Positions 49,152 through 56,955 of a DNA stretch of 56,955 nt are shown in pieces; position 1 is the first letter of the stretch; each line of letters begins with the position of its first letter. The stretch lies in contig CANLIE010000020.1 in assembly GCA_947491225.1 (NCBI GenBank), forward strand, positions 1 to 56,955, given 5' to 3'. A model generated the notes under the pieces. That model was given only the letters and a program-made list of their open reading frames with translations. It ran no database searches and was not told the origin of the DNA. Made by a program: the position numbers and the translations under genes. The DNA is from an uncultured Cellulophaga sp. GTDB lineage: Bacteria; Bacteroidota; Bacteroidia; Flavobacteriales; Flavobacteriaceae.

Positions 49152-52100
49152 ATGATTACAAAACTACGCCTTGTTTTTTCAATTACCATATTATTTGGAA
49201 GCTTTTCTAGCCTAGCACAAGATAATTATTGGAAAACGAAGCCTTTACAATATTCTACAATGGCTAAATCCGTTCAGGATTTAGATATGAATAAGGTAAA
49301 ATCTTTTGTTTTGGATAAAAGTGCTTTTTCTAAGGCTTTAGCAGCTGATACCAAAAATAAGGGCTTTCGGATTGTATATTTTCCTGATAATGAAGGAAAA
49401 CTACAGGCTTTTAGTGTGAAAGAGCATGCTGTTTTTGCTCCAGAATTATCTAAAAAATATCCAAAAATAAAGTCTTATGTAGGTTATGGTTTAACAAATA
49501 AGGAGAATCGTATTCGTTTTAGTGTTTCACATAAAGGAATACAAAGTATGATTGTTCATGGAAAGCAGAAGCAATCTACTTTTATGCAAAAGGCAGGCAA
49601 AGAAGAAGATGTTTATGTGGTATATGATAGAGATGCGAAAAGTGTTGAGGAAGAATTTATATGCGATACTAAACCCATCTTGGGAAAAAGTAAAGGGGCT
49701 AGTGCACTAAAAATGGTAGATGATAAAATGTTGCGTACATACAGAGTGGCCATTTCTGCATCTGGTGAATATACTACATACCATGGAGGAACTGTAGCAG
49801 ATGCTTTGGCGGCAATAAATGCAACACTTACAAGGGTCAATGAGATTTTTGAAACTGATTTAGGTATACGATTGGAACTTATTGCAAGTACAGATCAGGT
49901 TATTTATACTGATGCGGCTACAGATCCTTATGGAGGAAGTTTAAATTCTGAAGCTCAAAATACTTTTACTACGGTTATAGGTTCTGCAAATTATGATGTA
50001 GGGCATCTTTTTCATCAAGGGCCAAATGGTGGTAATGCGGGTATTGTAGGTTCAGTTTGTAATAATGATTGGAAAGGCAGAGCATATTCATCACGTGGAG
50101 TGCCAGAAGGAGAATTGTTTGACATAGATTTTGTTGCACATGAAATGGGGCATCAATTTGGAGCAAATCATACTTGGTCTTTTGATTCTGAAGGCACGTT
50201 GGTACAGGTAGAACCTGGTAGTGGAACCACTATAATGGGTTATGCAGGTATTACTGATGGAAATAATGTTGCAATGAACGGAGATGGTTATTTTCATTAT
50301 TATAGTGTTTTTCAGATATCAGAATACATTAATGCTATTGGCTGTGGAGTATCTAACACTATAGCGAATAATCCGCCAGTAGTATCTCCATTAACAAACT
50401 ATACAATACCTAAATCTACAGCGTTTGTACTAAAAGGAGAGGCGACTGACCCTGATGCCACCGATATTCTTACCTATACATGGGAGCAAATAGATAATGG
50501 TGTTGTTACTAGGGCTAATTTTGGTCCTAATAATCCTAGTGGAGCCAATTTTAGGTCGCTGAAGCCAACTACAAATTCAGAACGCTATTTTCCAAAACTG
50601 GAACGAGTTTTACAAGGTTTTTTGACACAAACGGACCCCGCAGAGGGTTCCCCGTGGGAAACAGTTTCCGATGTAGAAAGAGATCTTAATTTTGCACTAA
50701 CGGTTAGAGATAATGTTGCAGGTGGTGGGCAGGTATCATCACAGACAATGAACATACGTGTTGTAAATGCGGCAGGACCATTTGTGGTTACTTCGCAAGC
50801 AACAAACGTTATATATGAATCAGGTTCTAGTCAAGAAGTAACATGGGATGTTGCCAATACTAACAGTACTCCAGTAAATGCGCAAACGGTAGATATATAT
50901 TTGTCTACAGATGCAGGAATGACATTTAACACAATTTTAGCAAGTAATGTTGTGAATGACGGTTCCCAGATGGTGCAACTGCCAAGTGTTGCAACAGCAA
51001 CAGCAAGGATAAAAGTTAAAGCTAGCAACTCTATCTTTTATGCAGTAAATTCATCTGATTTTACTATTAATATGGCAGATGTAGAACTTCAATTTACAGA
51101 AATTGAACATTCCGTTTGCCAGCCTAGCGATTTAGTGACCTCTTTTGTTTACAAAACAAATAATGGATTTAGTGAAACTTCTACCTTTAGTGTTTCAGGA
51201 GCTCCAGCAGGATTGGGTGTAAGTTTTTCTTCTGCCACAGCCAATACAAATAATACAACTGTAGATTTAACATTTTCCAATACTTCAGCAGTAGCTACAG
51301 GAAATTATGAACTGACAATTTTATCTACATCACAAAACAATACTATTCCTGTAGCTATAAATTTAACAATTGGTAATACTAGTTTTGCAGATGTACTATT
51401 ACTCTTTCCCCAAGATGCTTCTGCTGAGGTAAGTATAAATAGACCACTGGTATGGCAAGAAAATAATGAGTATACTTCATATGATGTGGAAATAGCTACG
51501 GATGCTTCATTTTCCAATATTGTTGAAACCACATCCACTACTTTTATATCATATACCCCTACTTTTTTACAACCAGAAACAACGTATTATTGGCGGGTAA
51601 AACCAAAAAATGATTGTGGAGAAGGTACTTTTGGTCCAGCTTTTAATTTTACAACTACATTGGTTAGTTGTACAGATAAAGATGCTGTAGATTTACCAAG
51701 AGAAATACCTAATGTTGGCACTTCTACAATACAATCTAAGATTACCTTTTTAGATGATTTGCCAATTACTGACGTTAATGTAACCCTTAACTTGAAGCAT
51801 TCGTTTTTGTCAGATCTAACTATTAGCTTGTTATCTCCCCAAGGAACCAGAGTGGTTTTAACGTCTAATTCTTGCGGAGATTACCAAGATATAGACGCTG
51901 TATTTGATGATAATGGAGTAAGTTTTGTTTGTGCTAGTGGTAGCGGAGCAGCAATTAATGGTACAGTAAGACCATTAGGGTCACTAGCTTCTTTAATTGG
52001 AGAATCTGTTCTGGGAGAGTGGATTTTGGAAGTAAAAGATGGTGCATCATCAGACGGAGGTACAATTTTAGATTTTGGTTTAAATATATGTGTAGAAGGT

Positions 52101-52916
52101 AGTTTAAGACCAGATGCAGATAATGATGGTGTTTTTGATGATGGAGATGATGCTTGTTTAGGAACGCCACAAGGAGCAGAGGTAGATGTAAATGGTTGTG
52201 CTATACATCGTTTTCTACCAAATAATTTTTCAATTTTAGTTAATAGTGAATCTTGTAGTAACTCCAATAATGGAGAGGTGTTTATTGATGCTGTAGAAAT
52301 AATGGATTACACTGTTAGTATTTCTGGGAATACAACCAATTTTACAGATACAGTATCCTTGACAGGTTTAGATGCAGGTACTTACACAATCTGTATAACA
52401 GGATCCAATGGTAGCATAACTTATGAAGAATACTGTGTTGATGTTGTTATAAAAGAGCCTAATGATTTAGGAGTGTCCTCTAAAATTTCTTTAGATGGTA
52501 AACAAGTAGATTTGGAATTAATAGGAGCTAGCTTATATAATATTGAGCTAAATGGAGTTTTGCAACAAACTGCCAATAGTAATTATAAAATTAACCTTAA
52601 AAACGGGTTAAATATGTTAAAAATTTATACAAGCTTAGATTGTCAAGGTGTATATGAAAAACGCTTTTTTATATCTAGTAAGCCAATAATTATATACAAT
52701 TTGACTAATGATGTAACAATGGCACATATTGGTAATGTTTCTGGTGTTATGGAAGTAATGATTTACACAATTGAAGGTAGTTTGGTTCAGCAAAAGAGAT
52801 ACAATGCTATTAATGGACAAATAGAATTAGAATTGTCTGATTTATCTAAAGGACTGTATATCATACATTTTGATGGGAAACAAATAAAAGGTGCAACCAA
52901 ATTAATTAAAAAATGA
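49152..52916 (+). CDS. Secreted reprolysin-type zinc metalloprotease with P-domain and T9SS C-terminus
   Basis: 1254 residues from the ATG at 49152 (signal MITKLRLVFSITILFGSFSSLAQ). A propeptide-like region precedes an M12B-type catalytic domain with HEMGHQFGANH (zinc ligands His330, His334, His340; Glu331 catalytic). Later come Ig/fibronectin-like repeats (about 747-836, ETTYYWRVKPKNDCGEG), a proprotein-convertase P-domain (about 838-985), a Ca-binding thrombospondin type 3-like DADNDGVFDDGDDAC and a final T9SS-type domain (LSKGLYIIHFDGKQ). It is probably secreted or surface-bound through the T9SS. Its stop overlaps the next gene by 4 nt. Confidence 0.92.
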   Translation: MITKLRLVFSITILFGSFSSLAQDNYWKTKPLQYSTMAKSVQDLDMNKVKSFVLDKSAFSKALAADTKNKGFRIVYFPDNEGKLQAFSVKEHAVFAPELSKKYPKIKSYVGYGLTNKENRIRFSVSHKGIQSMIVHGKQKQSTFMQKAGKEEDVYVVYDRDAKSVEEEFICDTKPILGKSKGASALKMVDDKMLRTYRVAISASGEYTTYHGGTVADALAAINATLTRVNEIFETDLGIRLELIASTDQVIYTDAATDPYGGSLNSEAQNTFTTVIGSANYDVGHLFHQGPNGGNAGIVGSVCNNDWKGRAYSSRGVPEGELFDIDFVAHEMGHQFGANHTWSFDSEGTLVQVEPGSGTTIMGYAGITDGNNVAMNGDGYFHYYSVFQISEYINAIGCGVSNTIANNPPVVSPLTNYTIPKSTAFVLKGEATDPDATDILTYTWEQIDNGVVTRANFGPNNPSGANFRSLKPTTNSERYFPKLERVLQGFLTQTDPAEGSPWETVSDVERDLNFALTVRDNVAGGGQVSSQTMNIRVVNAAGPFVVTSQATNVIYESGSSQEVTWDVANTNSTPVNAQTVDIYLSTDAGMTFNTILASNVVNDGSQMVQLPSVATATARIKVKASNSIFYAVNSSDFTINMADVELQFTEIEHSVCQPSDLVTSFVYKTNNGFSETSTFSVSGAPAGLGVSFSSATANTNNTTVDLTFSNTSAVATGNYELTILSTSQNNTIPVAINLTIGNTSFADVLLLFPQDASAEVSINRPLVWQENNEYTSYDVEIATDASFSNIVETTSTTFISYTPTFLQPETTYYWRVKPKNDCGEGTFGPAFNFTTTLVSCTDKDAVDLPREIPNVGTSTIQSKITFLDDLPITDVNVTLNLKHSFLSDLTISLLSPQGTRVVLTSNSCGDYQDIDAVFDDNGVSFVCASGSGAAINGTVRPLGSLASLIGESVLGEWILEVKDGASSDGGTILDFGLNICVEGSLRPDADNDGVFDDGDDACLGTPQGAEVDVNGCAIHRFLPNNFSILVNSESCSNSNNGEVFIDAVEIMDYTVSISGNTTNFTDTVSLTGLDAGTYTICITGSNGSITYEEYCVDVVIKEPNDLGVSSKISLDGKQVDLELIGASLYNIELNGVLQQTANSNYKINLKNGLNMLKIYTSLDCQGVYEKRFFISSKPIIIYNLTNDVTMAHIGNVSGVMEVMIYTIEGSLVQQKRYNAINGQIELELSDLSKGLYIIHFDGKQIKGATKLIKK

Positions 52917-53593
52917 AAAAGATAACTCTTTTATTTTGTTTAGTGTTGCTGGCAGCATGTTGTAAAAAATCACCTAAACCGCCTACTGCAGCACAATTAG
53001 TATATCCTTTAAAAAGCTCAGAATGCACAACTGGTGTAGATGTGTCAAATACAAATACGAGTGAGGTAGAGTTTAAATGGAATGCTTCTAGCAGAACAGA
53101 TTTATATGAACTTAAGATAACCAATCTTAGTACCAACCTTACACAAACATTAACTACGACTCAAACAACTTTAAAAGTAGTATTACAAAAGGGTTTGGCA
53201 TATTCTTGGTTTGTAACATCTAAAAGTAGCGAGCTTTCTGAAACTGCAGCAAGTGATATTTGGAAATTTTATAATGCTGGTACAGAAACAACATATCCTC
53301 CTTTTTCGGCAGAGATAATAGCTCCTAAATCTGGGCAAACTGTGTTCAAGGATTTAAATAATGAAATTAAGTTAGAATGGTCTGCTGTTGATGTGGATGA
53401 TGACTTGGCAGAGTATAAGGTTTATTTTTCTAGTACAACGCCACCTTCAGTTTTAATTGCAACTAATACACCAGAAAATACAACAACAAAGGTGTCAGTT
53501 TCTGCAAATACGGTTTATTATTGGAAAGTATTGGTAAAAGATGCAGAAGGAAATACTTCAGATTCTGGAATATACCAGTTTAAGGTATATTAA
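52913..53593 (+). CDS. Lipoprotein with two fibronectin/Ig-like domains
   Basis: 226 residues. Lipoprotein signal with lipobox LAAC (Cys16), then two beta-sandwich repeats: KWNASSRTDLYELKITNLST...AYSWFVTSKS and LEWSAVDVDDDLAEYKVYFSS...VYYWKVLVKDAEGNTSDSG. The second resembles fibronectin III modules. Overlap (ATGA) with the metalloprotease gene indicates one transcript, so it may anchor or assist that enzyme at the cell surface; this is inference. Confidence 0.85.
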   Translation: MKKITLLFCLVLLAACCKKSPKPPTAAQLVYPLKSSECTTGVDVSNTNTSEVEFKWNASSRTDLYELKITNLSTNLTQTLTTTQTTLKVVLQKGLAYSWFVTSKSSELSETAASDIWKFYNAGTETTYPPFSAEIIAPKSGQTVFKDLNNEIKLEWSAVDVDDDLAEYKVYFSSTTPPSVLIATNTPENTTTKVSVSANTVYYWKVLVKDAEGNTSDSGIYQFKVY

Positions 53594-53702
53594 TTAGCTG
53601 TTTTCATTATTAAACTAGTTCTTGATAGAGCTTTTTATATCCAAAAACATTCAAACTAATATCTAGCAGGCTTATTCTATTTAAAAACGTGCAATAGATT
53701 AA

Positions 53703-54269
53703 TTAAGTATTGTTAAAAGTATTCATAGTATTCTTTATACCAGCTAAGACAAAAGATTTTATTAATTCAATAGATTTGTTTAAACGTTCAGGTAGTTTAT
53801 CTTTTTCCTCATCATTCCATTCACCTAAAACATAATCTACTTGTCTGCCTTTTCCAAAATCTGATCCAACTCCAAATCTATACCTATTGTATGTAGTAGT
53901 TTGTAATGTGTTTTGAGTGTCTTTTAAGCCATTGTGTCCACCGTCACTGCCTTTGGTTTTCACTCTTATAGTGCCAAAAGGGAGGTTAATATCATCAGTT
54001 ATGACCAACAAGTTTTCTATTGGTATATTTTCTTTATCTAGCCAATATCGTATGGCTTTTCCGCTTAAATTCATATAGGTAGAAGGTTGTAAAAAAAGAA
54101 TAGTACGTCCTTTTATTTTATAGGTAGTAACAGCTCCTAATTTTTGAGTTTCAAAAGTTAAAGATTCACTTTTAGCAAAAGCATCTAAAATTTTAAAACC
54201 AATATTATGGCGTGTTTCTGCATATTCTGAGCCAATGTTTCCTAGGCCAACCACTAAAAATTTTTTCAT
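53703..54269 (-). CDS. pth: Peptidyl-tRNA hydrolase
   Basis: 188 residues from the Met at 54269 (MKKFLVVGLGNIGSEYAETRHNIGF); the longer frame to 54338 adds residues not in the family. Active-site His in TRHNIGF, Asn in STYMNLSG, Asp in ITDDINLPFG and GGHNGLKD are all present. Recycles peptidyl-tRNA released from ribosomes. Follows rplY after a terminator. Confidence 0.96.
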   Translation of the reverse strand: MKKFLVVGLGNIGSEYAETRHNIGFKILDAFAKSESLTFETQKLGAVTTYKIKGRTILFLQPSTYMNLSGKAIRYWLDKENIPIENLLVITDDINLPFGTIRVKTKGSDGGHNGLKDTQNTLQTTTYNRYRFGVGSDFGKGRQVDYVLGEWNDEEKDKLPERLNKSIELIKSFVLAGIKNTMNTFNNT

Positions 54270-54363
54270 AATATCTTGTTCTTTTAAAATGGGTAATGAT
54301 TTTTTGCAAAAAAACGATTTAAGAAATTGTAGTGTCATAATTACAACTAAAATTTAAAAATAC

Positions 54364-54409
54364 AAAAGCATCCTAAAACTTGGTATATTTTCCAAGGCAG
54401 GATGCTTTT
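54364..54409 (-). terminator. Terminator between rplY and pth
   Basis: Outer stem AAAAGCATCCT / AGGATGCTTTT and inner stem CTTGG / CCAAG. On the minus strand a TTTTGTATTTTT tract follows. It separates rplY from pth. Confidence 0.85.
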
Positions 54410-54428
54410 AGGTTGTATTTGTAAAAAA

Positions 54429-55046
54429 TTATTCAGCAGATTCAGCAGCAGGTGCTTCATCAGCTCCTTCTTCTTCCTCATCATCATCTGCAGAAACCAC
54501 GTTACGAGATGATTTAACCTGTACAACAACAGTATTGTCAGGATGTAAAATTGTAAAATCATCATTTAATAAAGATGAAACAGCTATGTTACCACCAATC
54601 TTTAATTTAGAAATATCTATATCAAAGAAATCTGGTAGTTTTGCTGGTAATGCTTTAATAGCAAGTTTTCTTTTTCTAAATAACAATCTACCACCATTTC
54701 TAACACCAGGAGAACTACCAACTAAACGCACTGGAATATTCATTGTTACTACTTTGTCATCAAATAATTGATAAAAATCAACATGAATTATCCTGTCTGT
54801 TACTGGGTGAAACTGAACGTCTTGTACAACGGCATTCAATTTTTCTCCGTTTTCCAAATCTATCACAACGGTGTGCGCGTTTGGAGTGTACACTAAATGC
54901 TTAAACGCTAGTTCTGGCGCTGAAAAGTGTAGTGGCTTATCTCCTCCGTATAACACGCAAGGAACCATTTCAGCATTACGTAAGGCTTTTGTTGCTTTTT
55001 TGCCTACGCTTTCTCTTTTTGATCCTTTAATTGTAATTGACTTCAT
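54429..55046 (-). CDS. rplY: 50S ribosomal protein bL25/Ctc
   Basis: 205 residues, the long CTC form: an N-terminal L25 5S-rRNA-binding domain ([28 protein letters not shown]) and a C-terminal beta domain ([19 protein letters not shown]). The tail is highly acidic ([19 protein letters not shown]). Lies between prs and pth, a common order in Bacteroidetes. Confidence 0.95.
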   Translation of the reverse strand: MKSITIKGSKRESVGKKATKALRNAEMVPCVLYGGDKPLHFSAPELAFKHLVYTPNAHTVVIDLENGEKLNAVVQDVQFHPVTDRIIHVDFYQLFDDKVVTMNIPVRLVGSSPGVRNGGRLLFRKRKLAIKALPAKLPDFFDIDISKLKIGGNIAVSSLLNDDFTILHPDNTVVVQVKSSRNVVSADDDEEEEGADEAPAAESAE

Positions 55047-55101
55047 TATATATATTTAATTAATATTCAAATTATAATCTTCTTATTTTTCAAAGAAAAA
55101 T

Positions 55102-56043
55102 TTACATTAAAAATTTAGAACTAATAGAGGTGTTGTTATGCACTCTATTCATTACATCTGCAAATAAATCTGCAGAACTCAGTACTTTAACTTTAGGGCT
55201 TTCTTGTTTTAACGGAATTGAATCTGTTACAATAAGCTCTAATAATTTAGATTTTCTTATTTTTTCATAAGCATTCCCAGATAACAATGCGTGTGTGGTA
55301 ACTGCTCTAACACTTAAAGCACCTCTTTCCATCATTAAATCTGCTGCTTTTGTTAAAGTTCCTGCGGTATCTACCATATCATCTACTAGAACAACATTTT
55401 TACCCTCTACGTTGCCAATAAGTTCCATATGAGAAATTACGTTGGCTTTTTCTCTTTGCTTGTAGCAGATAACTACATCACTTTCTAGTGCTTTAGAATA
55501 TGCATAAGCCCTTTTAGAACCTCCCATATCTGGAGAAGCAATAGTTAAGTTATCTAATTTTAAACTTTGTAGATATGGTAAGAATAAAGTTGACGCAAAT
55601 AAATGATCTACTGGTTTTTCAAAAAAACCTTGTATTTGATCTGCATGTAAGTCCATTGTAATAATTCTAGTAGCACCTGCAGTTTCTAACATTTTAGCTA
55701 TTAATTTAGCAGCAATAGGGACTCTAGGTTTGTCTTTTCTATCTTGTCTTGCCCAACCAAAATAAGGCATAACTGCTGTAATGTGTCTAGCAGACGCTCT
55801 TTTTGCGGCATCTAACATCAGTAGCATTTCCATTAAATTTTCTGAACTAGGGTTTGTAGATCCTATGATGAAAACTCTTGCGCCACGAACAGATTCTTCA
55901 AATGAAGGTTGAAACTCACCATCACTATATCTTGAAAATTTTACCTTCCCAAGGTCTGTACCAAAGGATTTAGCAATTTTTTCTGCTAAAATAGTACTTT
56001 GTGTGCAAGCAAAAATTTTAGGTTCGGGAACTGAGTATAACAT
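55102..56043 (-). CDS. prs: Ribose-phosphate pyrophosphokinase
   Basis: 313 residues. Makes PRPP from ribose 5-phosphate and ATP. The N-terminus, PEPKIFACTQSTILAEKIAKSFG, differs from the usual start but the core is standard: FSDGEFQPSFEESVRG-like RYSDGEFQPS, RQDRKDKPRVPIAAKL, the MDLHADQIQGFF site and the PRPP loop VVLVDDMVDTAGTL. Upstream of rplY and pth on the same strand. Confidence 0.96.
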   Translation of the reverse strand: MLYSVPEPKIFACTQSTILAEKIAKSFGTDLGKVKFSRYSDGEFQPSFEESVRGARVFIIGSTNPSSENLMEMLLMLDAAKRASARHITAVMPYFGWARQDRKDKPRVPIAAKLIAKMLETAGATRIITMDLHADQIQGFFEKPVDHLFASTLFLPYLQSLKLDNLTIASPDMGGSKRAYAYSKALESDVVICYKQREKANVISHMELIGNVEGKNVVLVDDMVDTAGTLTKAADLMMERGALSVRAVTTHALLSGNAYEKIRKSKLLELIVTDSIPLKQESPKVKVLSSADLFADVMNRVHNNTSISSKFLM

Positions 56044-56157
56044 AATTATATGATTGTTTTCTATCTAGGCCGCTATCAGGATGTTAAAACCTCCTTTTTA
56101 AGGAGGTGCAAATTTAAAAAATTATTTGTCATGCTAAAGGATATTTGTCCATATTTT

Positions 56158-56189
56158 TTGCTAAAAACAATAAAATTATTTTATTTTTG
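56158..56189 (+). promoter_or_regulatory. Promoter of the tRNA-Leu gene
   Basis: TTG at 56158-56160 and TATTTTTG at 56182-56189 with a 21-bp spacer. The tRNA begins 17 nt later. Confidence 0.6.
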
Positions 56190-56206
56190 CAAACTAAATA
56201 TAAAAT

Positions 56207-56286
56207 GCTCGAGTGGCGGAACTGGTAGACGCGCTGGATTCAAAATCCAGTTCTTAGGAGTGTGGGTTCGATTCCCACCTCGAGTA
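56207..56286 (+). tRNA. tRNA-Leu (anticodon CAA)
   Basis: Acceptor GCTCGAG pairs with CTCGAGT (terminal G-U), the D-loop has GGTAGACG, the anticodon loop is TTCAAAA between CTGGA and TCCAG, giving anticodon CAA, and the T-arm is GTGGG-TTCGATT-CCCAC. A variable arm lies between the anticodon and T-arms, as expected for Leu. The discriminator is A and CCA is not encoded. The boundaries are assigned by eye. Confidence 0.95.
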
Positions 56287-56449
56287 CAAGAAAAATCCTC
56301 AACTATTTAATTTTTAATAGATTGAGGTTTTTATTTTTAGACAATATTTAAACATACGCACTACAGATTAATACTCTTTATAACACCTGTATTTATTGGT
56401 CTTTGAGTTTTATACGCCACTTAGAAACATTATCATTTAATATCCTTTG

Positions 56450-56935
56450 TTAATTCTTAATTTTAACCTTAATTGGTTTTGATTTTAATTCTTGACCTTC
56501 AACATTAATTTGAACAGATGGTATTTTTAGCGTTCCCTTTTTATCAGCTTTAAGTAAAATTAAAATTGCACCCCATTCTACACCTTTATTAATTTCATCT
56601 ATATAAGCTGTTTCCCAAATTTTATAAGGATCAAAGCTAATTTTTTTAACATCAGTATAATCATTTAAGAAGTTTTTATTTAATTCAAACACTACTCTTA
56701 TGGTGTCTTTTAGTGAGTACTTTTTCTTATCTGTCCAAACTATGAATTCTAGGTGTTGGTTTTCTTTTTCTAAACGGCTATTAATAGTCGTAAGCTTCCG
56801 TTGATTCTCATAGTATTTTTTTCTGGCTATATCTCTTTGTATTCTTTCCTTTACTAATTTGATTGAATCATATTTAGAATATTCCTTTTTTGGTTTGCCC
56901 TGTACAGCTAGATAACGAGATATAACAACATACAA
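56450..56935 (-). CDS. BatD-like (oxygen-tolerance type) domain protein
   Basis: 161 residues. The N-terminal half is charged (KPKKEYSKYDSIKLVKERIQRDIARK), with a coiled-coil-like stretch. The C-terminal half has an Ig-like strand pattern that resembles the repeat of BatD: FIVWTDKKKYSLKDTIRVVFELNKNF... GTLKIPSVQINVEGQELKSKPIKVKI. No signal peptide or membrane segment is visible from this start, though an in-frame TAA lies only 18 bases upstream, so this start is the only ATG-based one. It stands alone at the window edge; a full BatD would be longer, so it may be a fragment or small relative. Confidence 0.5.
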   Translation of the reverse strand: MYVVISRYLAVQGKPKKEYSKYDSIKLVKERIQRDIARKKYYENQRKLTTINSRLEKENQHLEFIVWTDKKKYSLKDTIRVVFELNKNFLNDYTDVKKISFDPYKIWETAYIDEINKGVEWGAILILLKADKKGTLKIPSVQINVEGQELKSKPIKVKIKN

Positions 56936-56955
56936 AAATCAGAAATTTAGTTATA

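Noticed and set aside
56050-56310. Plus-strand ORF of 86 residues across the tRNA region
   Set aside because: It runs through the tRNA-Leu gene and has no recognisable product.

Overview
The window is chromosomal DNA from a low-GC member of the Bacteroidetes, very probably the family Flavobacteriaceae. The evidence is TAnnTTTG-type -7 promoter elements, a T9SS sorting domain on secreted proteins, GLPGLI/outer-membrane-barrel gene pairs, and flavobacterial neighbours such as a DUF1501/DUF1800 pair, yraN, a fused OlsF-like acyltransferase and a prs-rplY-pth run. I saw no rRNA, CRISPR array, prophage or complete insertion sequence. One tRNA-Leu(CAA) lies near the right end.

Layout: 1-81 is the end of a sequence that looks like an IS 3' end. 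507-7384 holds a short ssb, tex, an OmpA-type lipoprotein, a lipocalin-like lipoprotein, a small Cys/Lys-rich protein, ferritin and metG. 7511-10733 is the DUF1501/DUF1800 pair; the DUF1501 member carries a Tat-like N-terminus and a T9SS-like C-terminus. 10929-16954 holds yraN, an ACT-like protein, a TlpA-type thioredoxin and mfd.

17099-27360 is the most unusual part. A gene arrangement occurs here in two complete copies and one incomplete copy, all on the minus strand: a small secreted Cys-containing peptide, then a strong intercistronic hairpin, then a GLPGLI-family protein, then (in two of three) a large outer-membrane beta-barrel protein translationally coupled through a TAATG overlap. 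Copies 1 and 2 share a duplicated upstream region with iterated ACTTTGTA motifs; a third copy of that region lies beyond cassette 3. Cassette 2 is decayed: its peptide gene has lost its start codon, it has no barrel gene, and a truncated GLPGLI tail abutting an IS fragment lies upstream of it. This is the best candidate for an undescribed system (secreted peptide plus dedicated envelope proteins). Its function cannot be read from sequence alone.

27490-34377 holds a TerB-like protein, fructose-1,6-bisphosphatase, a GNAT acetyltransferase and aspartate kinase (overlapping genes), the OlsF-like aminolipid acyltransferase, a carboxypeptidase-regulatory-domain protein and a TM2 protein. 34454-37159 is a patch of gene decay: pseudogenes of a VOC/glyoxalase, a DUF1801 and an AhpD-like protein surround an intact 2-hydroxyacid dehydrogenase and a cupin. 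37169-43534 holds gamma-glutamyltransferase, a PLP-dependent histidine decarboxylase with a divergent Lrp regulator, mgtE, rsmA and a DUF4286 protein. 43611-49103 holds a TPR protein, serS, an HTTM/gamma-carboxylase-like membrane protein and ribF. 49152-53593 is a secreted reprolysin-type metalloprotease overlapping a lipoprotein gene. The right end carries pth, rplY (bL25), prs, tRNA-Leu and a BatD-like fragment protein.
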